From JBMOUD01 sp049319665 (GTDB lineage: Bacteria; Pseudomonadota; Gammaproteobacteria; Enterobacterales; Enterobacteriaceae), in assembly GCF_049319665.1 (NCBI RefSeq), contig NZ_JBMOUD010000001.1, positions 372,001-436,000 on the forward strand: a DNA stretch of 64,000 nucleotides, in the 5' to 3' direction. The notes beneath the pieces are model-generated. The model saw only the letters and a list, made by a program, of their open reading frames with translations, was not told the DNA's origin and did no database searches. Shown here one piece after another: positions 50,064-60,042 of the stretch (positions are counted from its first letter, which is position 1; the number at the start of each line of letters is the position of its first letter). The translations under genes were made by a program, and so were the position numbers.

Positions 50064-52502
50064 ATGCACAAGCGTTATAAAATATCCGCCATCTTTGTCC
50101 TGTTAGCGTCATTGATGACGACTTCAGGCCTATCATATGCGCAGACTGGCGATGATCAAGCCGAGGCACAAAATACCTCGCAGCTTGAATCGTCTGCTAC
50201 GCCTGTTGATGCGCCAGGGACGTTAGCTGCGTTGCAAAAGCGGCTCGATAACCTTAAACAACAAGTCTCTACGACAAAGAATGGTAATAAACTCAGTGGA
50301 CTGAGTGATGATGCTAACAAATTATCGGGAGATGCCGATCAGTTAGCCACCAGTTTGCAGCCGCTTAGAGCGCAGGTGCAATCAAAACTAGATGTGCTTG
50401 GTCCGGTTCCTGAAGTTGCAACGGGGGCTTTGCCTGAAACACCTCAAGTGATTCAGCAGCGTAAGAATCTTAACGCGGCTAAAAGTTTGCTTGATAGCCA
50501 AATCCTGCAAGCGGGAACGATTAAAACCAGCGCCAGCAATCTTGCAACGCAGATTTCTGGTTTACGCCGCGATGCTTTAAGAACGCAGATTGCACTGAAT
50601 ACCGGCAGCATCTTGAGCGCTAACTTTTGGACTCCATTATTTGCACCAAAAGATAGCGATCAACAGCGTTTCAGCCAATATGGCGAAGAGCTAAAAGATG
50701 CCTGGCATGGCGCATGGCAACCTGAATTCCGCTATGGTTCTGCTGGACTCTTGGTGCTGGCACTGTTTATCGGTGTCTTTGGCCGTAGGTTATTGTATTT
50801 GGGACTGGCTTGGGTGACGCCTCGCTGGCTGCCGCTAGGGAGATTAAGGCGCAGTTTCTTTGCCGCTGGTACAACCGCTATTAGCGTGCTGACCTGGGGC
50901 TTTAGCGTTAAGTTCTTTACCATGATTTTTACCCGCACGGATGATGTGGGAGAGTGGGTTTTACAAAGCGCGGACAAGTTAGTGGGTTTGGTATTGTTCT
51001 CCGCATTAGTTGTAGGACTGGGACGAGCCTTACTTTCTACTGAGCATCCTAGCTGGCGTCTGCCGAATTTAGCTGACCCGGTAGCAAAAGCATTAGTCCC
51101 ACTGCCGCGTAATTTGGCCGGTTGTATCCTGCTATTTGGTATCATTGAAAATCTCAATGAAATCCTTGGTACCAGCGTGACTGTTACCTTGTTTGGTAAT
51201 GGGCTATCCGCTTTATTGGTATCGCTGTGTTCGTTGGTGGCACCACTGCGGGTTAACCGCGTACGCCGCAAATTGCTGGCTAAAGGAGAGCAGCCAGAAG
51301 AGCGTTCTACTCTTGCGGGTTTGATGAACCTTGCCGTTAGTGGCACCGCGATTGCGATACTGGCTGCATCGCTAATCGGTTATGTGCCGCTGGCACGATT
51401 CCTCAGCTATGAGTTGCTGTGGATTGGTTTGGTGTTGTCTTGCCTGTATATGTTTGTCAGTCTGGTGACTGACCTGTGTGAAAGCATTTTTTCAACGAAC
51501 ACCACCACCGGCAGCCTGTTGCAAAGTGGTCTGAATCTGAACGAACGTCATCTATCGCTGGCCGCTACGTTGCTTTCTGCGGTGGGTAAAACTCTGCTGG
51601 TGTTGGTCGCCGTCGTCGCCATTTTCAATGGTACCTTTGGTAGCACCACGCCTTTGCAGGTTATTAACCAAGCGATTGAGTTTTGGGGCGATAAAGGCCT
51701 GGAAAAAGTCAATATCATTCCTGGACAGGCCGTCAGTGCACTGCTTTTCTTGTGCGTTGGCTGGTACGTTTTACGCTCTGCAAGACGCTGGTTGGATAAT
51801 GACTTCCTGCCGAAAACTAACATGGATCGTGGTATGCGAGCGTCGTTGGTCACGCTGTTTACCAACGTAGGCTATGTGCTGATTTGCTTGCTTACACTTT
51901 CCACATTAGGCATTGAATGGAACAAGCTGGCTTGGATTGTGAGTGCGCTATCGGTCGGTATCGGTTTTGGCTTGCAAGAGATTGTTAAGAACTTTATCTC
52001 TGGTCTGATTCTGCTGACCGAGCGACCGGTGAAAGTTGGCGATTTGGTCACTATCAGCGGGGTAGAAGGGGATATTCGTCGCATTAATGTCCGTGCGACA
52101 GAAATTCAGCTTAGCGATCGTTCAACCGTTATCGTGCCAAACTCACAATTTATCTCGCAGAACGTGCGTAATGCCACGATGGGTAATGCGCAAGGTGTGG
52201 CAACTATCGCCTTAACCTTCCCGCTGGATATCGACCCGGAGGCGGTACGTAACTTGCTTCTGGATGCATATAAGCAGCATGAAAGTATTCTGGAAACACC
52301 CGCGCCTTCGGTTTCCTTTAAGGAGCTAAGCCCAGACGGTATTGTGCTTAGTGTCACCGGTTACGTTAATAGCCCACGTTTGGTTAGCTCGACCAAAAGT
52401 GCGCTGCTCTATGAGATTCTGAAAAGATTGCGTAACGAAGGTATCAGCCTGGCACGTAAGCAAACCATGGTAGTAGAACAGCCGAGTAAAGACGACGAGT
52501 AA
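50064..52502 (+). CDS. MscS-type mechanosensitive channel with DUF3772 domain
   Basis: The 812 residues comprise a signal peptide (SGLSYAQT near residue 27), a periplasmic DUF3772 coiled-coil domain to about residue 210, then around ten membrane helices. The MscS pore and beta domain lie at about 620-790: GLQEIVKNFISGLILLTERPVKVGDLVTI and PNSQFISQNVRN are the channel signatures. It releases solutes on osmotic downshock. Regulation may be affected by the ERIC element just upstream. Confidence 0.85.
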   Translation: MHKRYKISAIFVLLASLMTTSGLSYAQTGDDQAEAQNTSQLESSATPVDAPGTLAALQKRLDNLKQQVSTTKNGNKLSGLSDDANKLSGDADQLATSLQPLRAQVQSKLDVLGPVPEVATGALPETPQVIQQRKNLNAAKSLLDSQILQAGTIKTSASNLATQISGLRRDALRTQIALNTGSILSANFWTPLFAPKDSDQQRFSQYGEELKDAWHGAWQPEFRYGSAGLLVLALFIGVFGRRLLYLGLAWVTPRWLPLGRLRRSFFAAGTTAISVLTWGFSVKFFTMIFTRTDDVGEWVLQSADKLVGLVLFSALVVGLGRALLSTEHPSWRLPNLADPVAKALVPLPRNLAGCILLFGIIENLNEILGTSVTVTLFGNGLSALLVSLCSLVAPLRVNRVRRKLLAKGEQPEERSTLAGLMNLAVSGTAIAILAASLIGYVPLARFLSYELLWIGLVLSCLYMFVSLVTDLCESIFSTNTTTGSLLQSGLNLNERHLSLAATLLSAVGKTLLVLVAVVAIFNGTFGSTTPLQVINQAIEFWGDKGLEKVNIIPGQAVSALLFLCVGWYVLRSARRWLDNDFLPKTNMDRGMRASLVTLFTNVGYVLICLLTLSTLGIEWNKLAWIVSALSVGIGFGLQEIVKNFISGLILLTERPVKVGDLVTISGVEGDIRRINVRATEIQLSDRSTVIVPNSQFISQNVRNATMGNAQGVATIALTFPLDIDPEAVRNLLLDAYKQHESILETPAPSVSFKELSPDGIVLSVTGYVNSPRLVSSTKSALLYEILKRLRNEGISLARKQTMVVEQPSKDDE

Positions 52503-52509
52503 TAAATAA

Positions 52510-52539
52510 GAATGCCCTGATTTGCCAATCAGGGCATTC
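52510..52539. terminator. Hairpin between MscS-type and NodT-type genes
   Basis: GAATGCCCTGATT (52510-52522) pairs with AATCAGGGCATTC (52527-52539) around a 4-base loop. There is only a weak T content after it on the plus strand, but the 13-bp stem is strong and separates two convergent genes. Confidence 0.65.
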
Positions 52540-52600
52540 TATGTGCTCAGCAAGAGTTATCACGCGAGCATGTTATATTTCTTCTGATTAACCCGCCTGG

Positions 52601-54178
52601 CTAGTTAACATCCGCCGATGCTGCCGGACCAAATACTGAGTAGCTTGGTAAATCAATCTTTTGATAAGGTTCCCAGCCGCCGCCAAGGGCTTTATACAGT
52701 GAGACCAAATCTGTGCTGGTTTGTACCTGCGCCAAGGTCGTTTGTTGACGAGCCTGCGCCAGCTGCCGCTGCGCATCTAAGACGTTGATAAAGGATGATA
52801 ACCCCTTCTTATAGCTGTCGCTGGCTAAGTCATACGCGCTTTGTAAAGCCTCAGCCGTATTTTTCAACCCCGTCACTCGATCTTGGTCGGTCTGGTAGCT
52901 AACCAAGGCATTATCGACATCTTGTAGCGCATTCAGTACTGTTTGACGGTAATTCAATGCCGCATTGGCTTGTTGCGCGCGTGATAACCGGACGCTGGAA
53001 ACCAGACGGCCGCCGGAGAAAATAGGCAACGAAATTTGCGGGCCAAAGGAGTAGAAATGGCTGCTCCAGTCGTTCAAATAGCTGGCATTAGTATTACGCA
53101 TCCCGAACTGTCCGGTCAGTGACAGGCTTGGGAATAGCTGAGCAATAGACACGCCGATATTTGCCGTTGCTGCATGGAGGTCTGCCTCTGCTTTACGTAC
53201 ATCAGGGCGACGACGAGCCAGTGCAGAAGGGACACCAACGGCAACAGCCGCAGGGATCGCTGGCAGCGCTTTAGGTGTCGATAGTTCATTATCCAACGAA
53301 CCCGGGAGTTGACCGAGCAATACGGCTAAGCCGTTCATGGCCTGACGCGTTTGAGCCTGATACTGCGGCAGTTGAGCTTGCAATGAACTTAGTTGTGCAC
53401 GGGCGTTTTCCACATCCTGCTGCGGCGCCAAACCATTATGTTGCAGGCTAGAGGTCAGTTCGAAAGTCTGTTGCGCGATACTAATTTGCGATTCAATAGT
53501 GGCAATCACGCTTTGTGCGCCGCGCAGCTGTAGATAAGTGCGGGCGACTTCAGCTTCAAGCGAAACTAATGCATCGTTGCGGCTTTCGATGGAAGATTGC
53601 GTTTGTGCTCTGGCTTCTTCGACCGAACGGCGAGTGCCGCCAAACAAATCTAACTCCCAGCTTGCATCAAAATTCCCCTGATACAGGCCGGTTGATTGCG
53701 TGGCGCTGTTTAATAAATCAGTGGCTTGCGGGCCGAGATTATTGGCCTGTGCGCTAATGCCCTGGGAATCAAGCTCACCTTTTAATCCAAGCTGTTGTCG
53801 CACTGCCTGCGCATTGGCGCTGACCGACGGTAGCCAGGCACCACGAGCTTGATTGACCTGTTCGCGAGCACCTGCGATGCGCAATACGGCTTGCTGTAAA
53901 GACAGATTACCGGCAATAGAACGATCGATCAGACTGTCCAACTGTGGGTCATTAAAAGCTTTCCACCACAATGGATTCGGCTGCGAGGGCAGGGCAATTG
54001 AATCGGTCGATTTCTTTTGCACCTGCGGAACATCGCTAAAAGAGGACGGCGTTTGTGCGTGCGGAGCCTGGTAGTCTGGGCCAACGGAGCAACCCGCTAG
54101 GGCTAAAGCTAGCGCAGAAGACGTCATACTCACTTTGATGCGCGCAGGCAGTCGAGGAATAAGATAAGAGGCGAACAT
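52601..54178 (-). CDS. NodT/OprM-family outer-membrane efflux lipoprotein
   Basis: This 525-residue outer-membrane channel has a lipobox LALAGCS (Cys30) for acylation. The barrel and long helices of the TolC/OprM class are repeated twice, with ARGAWLPSVSANAQ near residue 115 and PSLSLTGQFGMRN near 354. It is the last gene of the three-gene operon, one base after the EmrB-like gene, and makes the outer-membrane exit of that tripartite pump. Confidence 0.9.
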   Translation of the reverse strand: MFASYLIPRLPARIKVSMTSSALALALAGCSVGPDYQAPHAQTPSSFSDVPQVQKKSTDSIALPSQPNPLWWKAFNDPQLDSLIDRSIAGNLSLQQAVLRIAGAREQVNQARGAWLPSVSANAQAVRQQLGLKGELDSQGISAQANNLGPQATDLLNSATQSTGLYQGNFDASWELDLFGGTRRSVEEARAQTQSSIESRNDALVSLEAEVARTYLQLRGAQSVIATIESQISIAQQTFELTSSLQHNGLAPQQDVENARAQLSSLQAQLPQYQAQTRQAMNGLAVLLGQLPGSLDNELSTPKALPAIPAAVAVGVPSALARRRPDVRKAEADLHAATANIGVSIAQLFPSLSLTGQFGMRNTNASYLNDWSSHFYSFGPQISLPIFSGGRLVSSVRLSRAQQANAALNYRQTVLNALQDVDNALVSYQTDQDRVTGLKNTAEALQSAYDLASDSYKKGLSSFINVLDAQRQLAQARQQTTLAQVQTSTDLVSLYKALGGGWEPYQKIDLPSYSVFGPAASADVN

Positions 54179-54179
54179 A

Positions 54180-55748
54180 TCAGTGAGCTCCCGGGGTAGC
54201 TTCGCTCTTGACTGGCGAAAGTAAAAAACTAAAGGGGATCAAAATAAATGCAAATAGCGCGCAGTAAGTAAACACGTCGATATACGCCAGAATTCGTGAT
54301 TGCGACACCATCTCTTGATACATCAGCCCGGTGGCGACAGTTAACGGGTCACCGACGGCATGAGAGAAGTCGCGAACCGCTATCGCAGCACGGCTTATCG
54401 CCTGATTAAATTGTTCGCTAAAGGAGGTCATGTGCCCGACCATATGGGCACTTTGCGCCTGAGTACGCTCCGTGACAGCCGCGGTTGATAATGAGATGCC
54501 AATCGATCCTGCAACATTACGGAACATAGTTAATAGTGCCGAAGCATCGGCATTTAGCCGCTGCGGGATGGTAATAAAGGCAATAGTTGTCAACGGGACA
54601 AACAAGAAGCCAAGTCCGAGCGATTGCGCACAGCGGAATAATGACAGCGTAGCGAAATCAATGTTCGGAACCAGAGTCTTTGAGTACACAAAGGAACCGC
54701 CAAGCAGTAGAAAACCGAACGCAATAAGCAGACGAGTTTGTACAATTGGCATCAATTTAAGCACGAGTGGAATCGATAGCACCACCACTACGGCCCCCGG
54801 CGTCATCACCAAACCGGAGAGGGTCGCGGTGTAGCCTAATTGCTGTTGCGCCAGCTGTGGAATGATGACCGAGCTGCCATAAAGAATGGTCGACATCCCC
54901 GCCATCAAAAAGCAGGCAACAGCAAGGTTACGGTCTTTCAAGCAGCGAATATCGACGACAGGATTTTTGGTATACAGCAACCAATATACCGCTCCAACCA
55001 AGCCCACTGCCGCTAATACACCGAAAGTGATAATGAAGTTTGATTGGAACCAGGCATCATCTTCACCACGGTCCATCATCACTTGCAGGCAGCCAAGCCC
55101 TAAACTGATCAACGCAATACCGATGTAATCGATACTCAGTTTCTGGGTCGATTTTTTCTCCCACGGCGGGTCTTCCAGCAGTTGATAGATGGCAATGACC
55201 GCAATAATCCCGACCGGGATGTTAATCAGGAACACCCAACGCCAGTTGTAATGATCGGTAATCCATCCGCCAAGGGTTGGGCCGATAATCGGCGCGACGA
55301 TTATCGCAATCGCCGAAAGTCCAAACGCTTTGCCGCGATCTTCTTTTTTGAAGTAATCCAGCAATACTGACTGTTGTACCGGTTGCAAACCACCGCCAAA
55401 GAAGCCTTGTAGAATGCGGAATAACACCATCTGCCACAACTCGGTGGCAATACCACACAAGAAGGAGCAGACGGTGAACATCACGATACAGATCAGGAAG
55501 TAATTTTTGCGTCCTAGCGTACGGCTGAGGAACGCAGAAATAGGTAACACGATACCGTTAGCCACCAAATACGATGTCAGTACCCAGGTCGATTCGTCGT
55601 AACTTGAAGAGAGCGATCCGGCGACATGTGGTAGCGCAACGTTGACGATAGTGGTGTCGAGGATCTCCATGAATACCGCGATGGTGACGACGATTGCCAC
55701 CGCCCACGGATTACTCTTGGGGACCCAATTACCGTGCGCTTCACTCAT
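54180..55748 (-). CDS. EmrB-like DHA2 MFS efflux pump
   Basis: This 522-residue transporter with 14 helices is of the EmrB group: EILDTTIVNVALPHVAGSLS near residue 28, SRTLGRKNYFLI near 80 and QGFFGGGLQPVQQSVLL near 113. It overlaps the EmrA-like gene by four bases and precedes the NodT-like channel. Together they form an inner-membrane, periplasmic-adaptor and outer-membrane drug exporter. The substrate is unknown. Confidence 0.9.
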   Translation of the reverse strand: MSEAHGNWVPKSNPWAVAIVVTIAVFMEILDTTIVNVALPHVAGSLSSSYDESTWVLTSYLVANGIVLPISAFLSRTLGRKNYFLICIVMFTVCSFLCGIATELWQMVLFRILQGFFGGGLQPVQQSVLLDYFKKEDRGKAFGLSAIAIIVAPIIGPTLGGWITDHYNWRWVFLINIPVGIIAVIAIYQLLEDPPWEKKSTQKLSIDYIGIALISLGLGCLQVMMDRGEDDAWFQSNFIITFGVLAAVGLVGAVYWLLYTKNPVVDIRCLKDRNLAVACFLMAGMSTILYGSSVIIPQLAQQQLGYTATLSGLVMTPGAVVVVLSIPLVLKLMPIVQTRLLIAFGFLLLGGSFVYSKTLVPNIDFATLSLFRCAQSLGLGFLFVPLTTIAFITIPQRLNADASALLTMFRNVAGSIGISLSTAAVTERTQAQSAHMVGHMTSFSEQFNQAISRAAIAVRDFSHAVGDPLTVATGLMYQEMVSQSRILAYIDVFTYCALFAFILIPFSFLLSPVKSEATPGAH

Positions 55749-56947
55749 TCGACAGTCACCGACGGTTCAACTGATAAACCGAGCGGAAGGGGCTTTTGCG
55801 GATCAAAACCGCTGTCGATAATAATCTTAACCGGTACACGCTGGACAATTTTGACGAAGTTACCGGTGGCATTTTCTGCCGGGAAGGCGGAGAAACGCGA
55901 ACCCGTACCTTGCTGAACGCTATCAACATGACCATGCAGTTTTAGATTTGGATAGGCATCGACGCTGATATCAACTTTATCGCCGGGTTTCATCCGCTCT
56001 AACTGAGACTCTTTGAAGTTGGCGGTGATCCAAATATCAGGTGAGACGATAGAGAACAGTGATGAGCCAGCTTGCACCAAGGTACCCAATTGAACATTAC
56101 GCATCGTAACGTAGCCATCGAAAGGCGCGCGCACATCTGCATAAGAAAGGTTAAGTGCGGCGGTTTCCAACTGGGCTTTCGCTTGTTCAACTTGTTGTTG
56201 ACGCGCCTCTACATTGGTTTGTGCTTGGCGTATTTGCAATTGCACCTGTGCGGCAACTTGCACCTGCGCTTTGGCATTTTCTACATCAGCATTCGCAGAA
56301 CGCAATTGTGCACTCGCGCTGTCGATATTCTGTTGTGATGTGGCACGAGGATCGACGCCACGTTGACGACGGTAAGCGGCCGTTGCATTGGCTAAATTAG
56401 CCTCAGCACGCGCTTGTTCTGCTTTGGCCTGCGCCAACTGTGCTGGATATTGTACTTTAGCTAAATCTAACTGCGCCTGAGACTGATGTAATTGCGCTAT
56501 CGCTAAACCCAACTGGGCACTGGCCTGATCGCGCTGTGCAGTTGCATCACGAGGGTCAATTTGTACTAGCAAGTCGCCTTTTTTAACCAGTTGGTTATCT
56601 TTAACCGCGAGATTAACCACGTAGCCCGCTATTTTGGGAGCAACGGTCACCGCATTACCTTCGGTAAAGGCATCGTCGGTTGATTCGATGTTGCGATTCA
56701 TCAACCAGAAGACTAAGGCGACGACCACGATAACGACGACAACAATGCCCAGAATAACTAAAGGTTTTTTACCCGGGCTCTTGCGTGATTCATCGTTCTT
56801 CGCGTTATTTTCATCCTTATCGCTATTAGCATGTTCTTGATTATTCGAGGAAGGTGTTTGGTGCCCTTCGCCTGCGCTGACGTCGCTCGAAGAGAGGTGC
56901 TTCGACGCGTCATCTGAAGAATTATTATTAATGGTCATAGTGCTCAT
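55745..56947 (-). CDS. EmrA-like HlyD-family periplasmic adaptor
   Basis: This 400-residue adaptor has a polar N-terminal cytoplasmic tail of 62 residues, then one membrane helix (PLVILGIVVVVIVVVALVFWLM at 63-84). A barrel-sandwich domain follows (VNLAVKDNQLVKKGDLLVQIDP), then a Gln/Ala-rich coiled-coil hairpin at about 140-260. It bridges the EmrB-like pump to the NodT-like channel and is the first gene of the operon. Confidence 0.9.
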   Translation of the reverse strand: MSTMTINNNSSDDASKHLSSSDVSAGEGHQTPSSNNQEHANSDKDENNAKNDESRKSPGKKPLVILGIVVVVIVVVALVFWLMNRNIESTDDAFTEGNAVTVAPKIAGYVVNLAVKDNQLVKKGDLLVQIDPRDATAQRDQASAQLGLAIAQLHQSQAQLDLAKVQYPAQLAQAKAEQARAEANLANATAAYRRQRGVDPRATSQQNIDSASAQLRSANADVENAKAQVQVAAQVQLQIRQAQTNVEARQQQVEQAKAQLETAALNLSYADVRAPFDGYVTMRNVQLGTLVQAGSSLFSIVSPDIWITANFKESQLERMKPGDKVDISVDAYPNLKLHGHVDSVQQGTGSRFSAFPAENATGNFVKIVQRVPVKIIIDSGFDPQKPLPLGLSVEPSVTVE

Positions 56948-57313
56948 CTAGTTATCGGCGACTCTGCGCCAGGACGAGAATGAAAATCTTGTTTTTAAGC
57001 TAGAAGGTATTGTTATAAATGCAAGTAAATTTATGTCAATGCCTGCGCATCATTATTGAAATAAAAAGAGTTTAGCACTTGGTAATATGGCTAAAAAGCT
57101 ATCAATTTATCCACGGCGGTTGAGGGGATAACCCTTTGCTACAAAATGTCGGCGCCGCCAAATAACAAAAATTCTTTATAGCGGCGGCCATAACTGAGAA
57201 ACTACGCCCGCTATTAAGCACGTTTCAGTGGCTCTGCTACGCGCTTTTGAGGCCATTCAATCAAGACTTCAGTTGCAGGATATGCAAATGAGCTATTTTC
57301 AGAGAATTAAATA
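56948..57313. other. Divergent intergenic region, efflux operon and CDF gene
   Basis: The 366 bases contain the promoters of two divergent units. I saw no clear regulator gene or palindromic operator; an AT-rich stretch lies near 57005-57070. Confidence 0.35.
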
Positions 57314-58222
57314 ATGAGCCATCCTATTACGTATAAAGGCCTGACACGGGCTGCTTCAATGATCTCGGTGGTTGTCGCCTTTGTGTTGGTAGGTATTAAA
57401 GTGTGGGCGTGGTTGGCCACCGGTTCTATCGCGTTGCTGACCTCCGCTTCTGACGGATTAGTCGATGTACTCGCGTCTATCGTCACGTTAATCGGTGTGC
57501 GCTACGCAGGCCGACCGGCAGATAAAGGCCATCGTTATGGCCATGGCAAAGCCGAAGCCGTTGCTGCATTTGTACAAGCGTTACTCTTAGGTGGCGCAGG
57601 TCTGGTATTAGGCGGCCAATCCATTGCCCGTTTGATCAACCCGCAGCCACTGGCTGAATTAGGATTCGGGATTTGGGTCATTATCGCCAGCTCATTGGCT
57701 GCGGCTGGCTTGGTACTAATGCAAACCTATGTAGTGAAAAAAACAGGTTCGACGGCGATTGCCGCCGATCGCGCGCACTATGTTACCGATGTAGCGGTGA
57801 ATATCGCAGTGTTGCTGGCATTGGTATTTGAAAACCAATTTGGCTGGACACGTTCTGACTCCGTTGGTGCATTACTGATTTCGTTGTATATGATTTGGAA
57901 TGCCAAAGGTATGGCAGTTGACGCGCTCAAGCAGTTGCTAGATAGAGAATTAGACGTTGAAGATCGCAAACGAGTCAAAGCCGCCGTACTGGGCTGCCCG
58001 GGGGTGAGCGGAGTGCACGATATCCGTACTCGCAACGGCGGTGACCGGGTATTTGTCGAATTCCACCTCGAAGTTGAAGGGCACCTGACGGTTGATGTCG
58101 GACACGACATCGGGGATGCGGCAGAAGCCGCCGTGCGCTTGCTGTTTACCGCCGCCGATGTCACCGCCCATCTCGAGCCAGCCGGTATCGATGACGAGCG
58201 CCTCGATAATTCTTTAGTATAA
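57314..58222 (+). CDS. CDF-family divalent metal exporter (FieF-like)
   Basis: This 302-residue cation diffusion facilitator has six helices and a C-terminal metal-binding dimer domain (residues about 210-295). The transport-site residues match FieF spacing: Asp47 and Asp51 in SASDGLVD, His155 and Asp159 in RAHYVTD. It exports zinc, iron or similar ions in exchange for protons. Whether it is the orthologue of fieF or a paralogue is not settled here. Confidence 0.85.
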   Translation: MSHPITYKGLTRAASMISVVVAFVLVGIKVWAWLATGSIALLTSASDGLVDVLASIVTLIGVRYAGRPADKGHRYGHGKAEAVAAFVQALLLGGAGLVLGGQSIARLINPQPLAELGFGIWVIIASSLAAAGLVLMQTYVVKKTGSTAIAADRAHYVTDVAVNIAVLLALVFENQFGWTRSDSVGALLISLYMIWNAKGMAVDALKQLLDRELDVEDRKRVKAAVLGCPGVSGVHDIRTRNGGDRVFVEFHLEVEGHLTVDVGHDIGDAAEAAVRLLFTAADVTAHLEPAGIDDERLDNSLV

Positions 58223-58302
58223 GAATAGTTTTTCCCTTGATGTAAACGGGTTAATGAGTCGATGCAGACTGATATTTTGATCTGTTCTTGACGTGTAATC
58301 TG

Positions 58303-58563
58303 TTGACCTTAAATAGCGCATCTTATCGGCCAAGCGAACGAATGAGGCTAGGGGAAATCCGCCAAGGACGGCGGATTTAGGTTGAGCCGGGCAGGACGCC
58401 CGTCTCAGCCGACCCGACCGGCCGAAATAGAGAGTGCGGGCAGTCGCGCAGCGACCCGATAAGCTAAGCGCAGGCGTTGGGTGCAGGGGCTTTCGCCGAA
58501 AAGCCCTTGCCGGTCGCGTTCGGCAGAGTTGATATATTCCTGTTCAGTGATAGGCGACCGAAC
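58303..58563. repeat. Structured dispersed repeat, copy B (261 bp)
   Basis: This copy shares order and ends with 48181-48399. Hairpins AAATCCGCC / GGCGGATTT (58355-58363, 58370-58378) and GCAGGGGCTTT / AAAGCCCTTGC (58483-58493, 58500-58510) differ from copy A by changes on both arms that keep pairing. It carries 42 extra bases flanked by direct repeats of CGACCCGA. Confidence 0.75.
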
Positions 58564-58600
58564 CTGCGCAGCGCTTACATAACTCCCCATTTCAAAATAA

Positions 58601-58635
58601 AAAAGGGCCCTCAGTCTGACTGAGAGCCCTTTTTG
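58601..58635. terminator. Terminator hairpin of the L,D-transpeptidase gene
   Basis: A near-perfect stem around CTCAGTCTGACTGAG is continued by GGGC / GCCC and flanked by A and T tracts. It can act on both strands, and mainly ends the minus-strand gene at 58654. Confidence 0.85.
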
Positions 58636-58653
58636 TGCATATCTAAAAACAGA

Positions 58654-59604
58654 TTACATCGCTGCTGCGACTGGTGTTTGCTCAGCGCTAACCTGAATTG
58701 GCATACCTGAACGCTGCTGGATAGCTTTGTCGAGGATCTGCTGGTTAACACTTGGGTCTGTCATCAGAAGTTTGTCAGAACCGGTCAGCACAACTGGCAG
58801 AGGTTCTTGTGACTCAAACTCTTGTTGGTTAGCAGACAGCGGATTGTGAACTTCAATGTAACGCACGCCATTTGGCTCAACGGTGGTTTTCACCGGATCG
58901 TTGATGAACTGCACGCGGGTTCCTGCTGGAACGTTATCGAAGATCCATTTGATATCAGCTGCACGCAGACGTACACAACCGTGGCTTACACGCAGACCGA
59001 TACCGAAGTTGGCATTGGTACCATGGATAGCGTACAAGTTGCCGATATACATGGCATACAGACCCATTGGGTTGTCTGGACCCGCTGGGAATACTGCTGG
59101 CAGGCTTTGTCCCGCGGCAGCGTATTCAGCGTGCATTTTCGCTGTTGGTGTCCAGGTTGGGCCTGCTTTTTTATATTTGATCGAGGTAACCCAGTTCATC
59201 GGTGTATCTTTACCCAACTCACCAATACCGATTGGCAATACGACAACGGTATTCGAACCTTTCGGATAGTAATACAGACGCATTTCAGCGCTATTGATCA
59301 CGATACCTTCATGTGGTGTGTTCGGCAGAATCAATTGGTGTGGAATGGTCAACACGGTGCCAGGCGTTGGCAGGTAGGTATCTACACCTGGATTGGCTTC
59401 CAGCATGTTAGATAGACCCATTTGGAACTGGGCGGCAAAATGTTCCAACGGCAGCTTGCTGCCTTGTGGGATAACAAAAGTGGTATTTTCACCGACCAGA
59501 CGGCCATTATTCGCTGGCAACGGATAGACGACTGCAAAAGCAGCTTGGCTATACGCAACAACGGCAAAAACCATAGTACAGATTGCGCGAATGCTCATTT
59601 TCAT
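58654..59604 (-). CDS. L,D-transpeptidase (YbiS/ErfK/YcfS type)
   Basis: This 316-residue periplasmic protein has a signal peptide (AYSQAAFA near 25), then a LysM-like segment with NMLEANPGVDTYLPTPGTVLTIP and a YkuD catalytic domain with HGTN and the Cys motif SHGCVRL near residue 213. Such enzymes link Lpp to peptidoglycan or form 3-3 crosslinks. The three E. coli paralogues have similar length, so I do not choose a symbol. Confidence 0.9.
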   Translation of the reverse strand: MKMSIRAICTMVFAVVAYSQAAFAVVYPLPANNGRLVGENTTFVIPQGSKLPLEHFAAQFQMGLSNMLEANPGVDTYLPTPGTVLTIPHQLILPNTPHEGIVINSAEMRLYYYPKGSNTVVVLPIGIGELGKDTPMNWVTSIKYKKAGPTWTPTAKMHAEYAAAGQSLPAVFPAGPDNPMGLYAMYIGNLYAIHGTNANFGIGLRVSHGCVRLRAADIKWIFDNVPAGTRVQFINDPVKTTVEPNGVRYIEVHNPLSANQQEFESQEPLPVVLTGSDKLLMTDPSVNQQILDKAIQQRSGMPIQVSAEQTPVAAAM

Positions 59605-60042
59605 AGTTTTAAAGGTTTTCTAGCCACACAGGCAGTAGTTTATGGGAACTTACCCGGAACAATGGGTGCTGAACGACCCGTTAATTGTAAGTACACAGGG
59701 GCTCGATAGAGAACCAATATGTGTAACTATTCGCTTTTCGGGGACTGTAATTATAGATAATTATTACTCGTAGGCCAAAACTTTCGCATCTGACACGAAA
59801 AGTTATTCATATTCAGGCAGTACAAGGAAAAATCCTGTCTGACATTAGGGTAAATATATGCTTTTTAGTCGCTAAAAAAGGTGAACTTAGCCGCTGACAG
59901 GCCAAGTGCCGCCGCTAAAGTAGCGGGCTAAAAAATATAATCTGAAACAGATTTTTTAAGAAAAAACGATGTGTTGCCAAAGACCTCATCCTGACTGGTA
60001 AATTTGCAGGCAGGATGAGGAGAACACTATCAGTCAGCGGGC
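59605..60042. other. Gap upstream of the L,D-transpeptidase gene
   Basis: The 438 bases contain the L,D-transpeptidase promoter region and, at 59984-60020, a 10-bp perfect hairpin that could end the foxA transcript. No coding region was supported. Confidence 0.4.
59984..60020 (-). terminator. Hairpin downstream of foxA
   Basis: CCTCATCCTG (59984-59993) and CAGGATGAGG (60011-60020) pair perfectly. On the minus strand only a short T-run follows, so termination is probable but not strong. Confidence 0.5.

Larger units (their letters stand above)
58223..58653. other. Gap between the CDF gene and the L,D-transpeptidase gene
   Basis: It is 431 bases long. It contains repeat copy B (58303-58563) and a terminator hairpin (58601-58635). 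No other gene was supported. Confidence 0.6.

Noticed and set aside
50732..51346. 204-codon minus-strand frame inside the MscS-type gene
   Set aside because: It is an antisense shadow of the channel gene, rich in Arg, Ser and Thr with no recognisable domain.
59745..59770. Second Fur-like palindrome between the L,D-transpeptidase and foxA genes
   Set aside because: GTAATTATAG...ATTATTAC is AT-rich symmetry with a poor match to the Fur consensus and points to a cell-wall gene.
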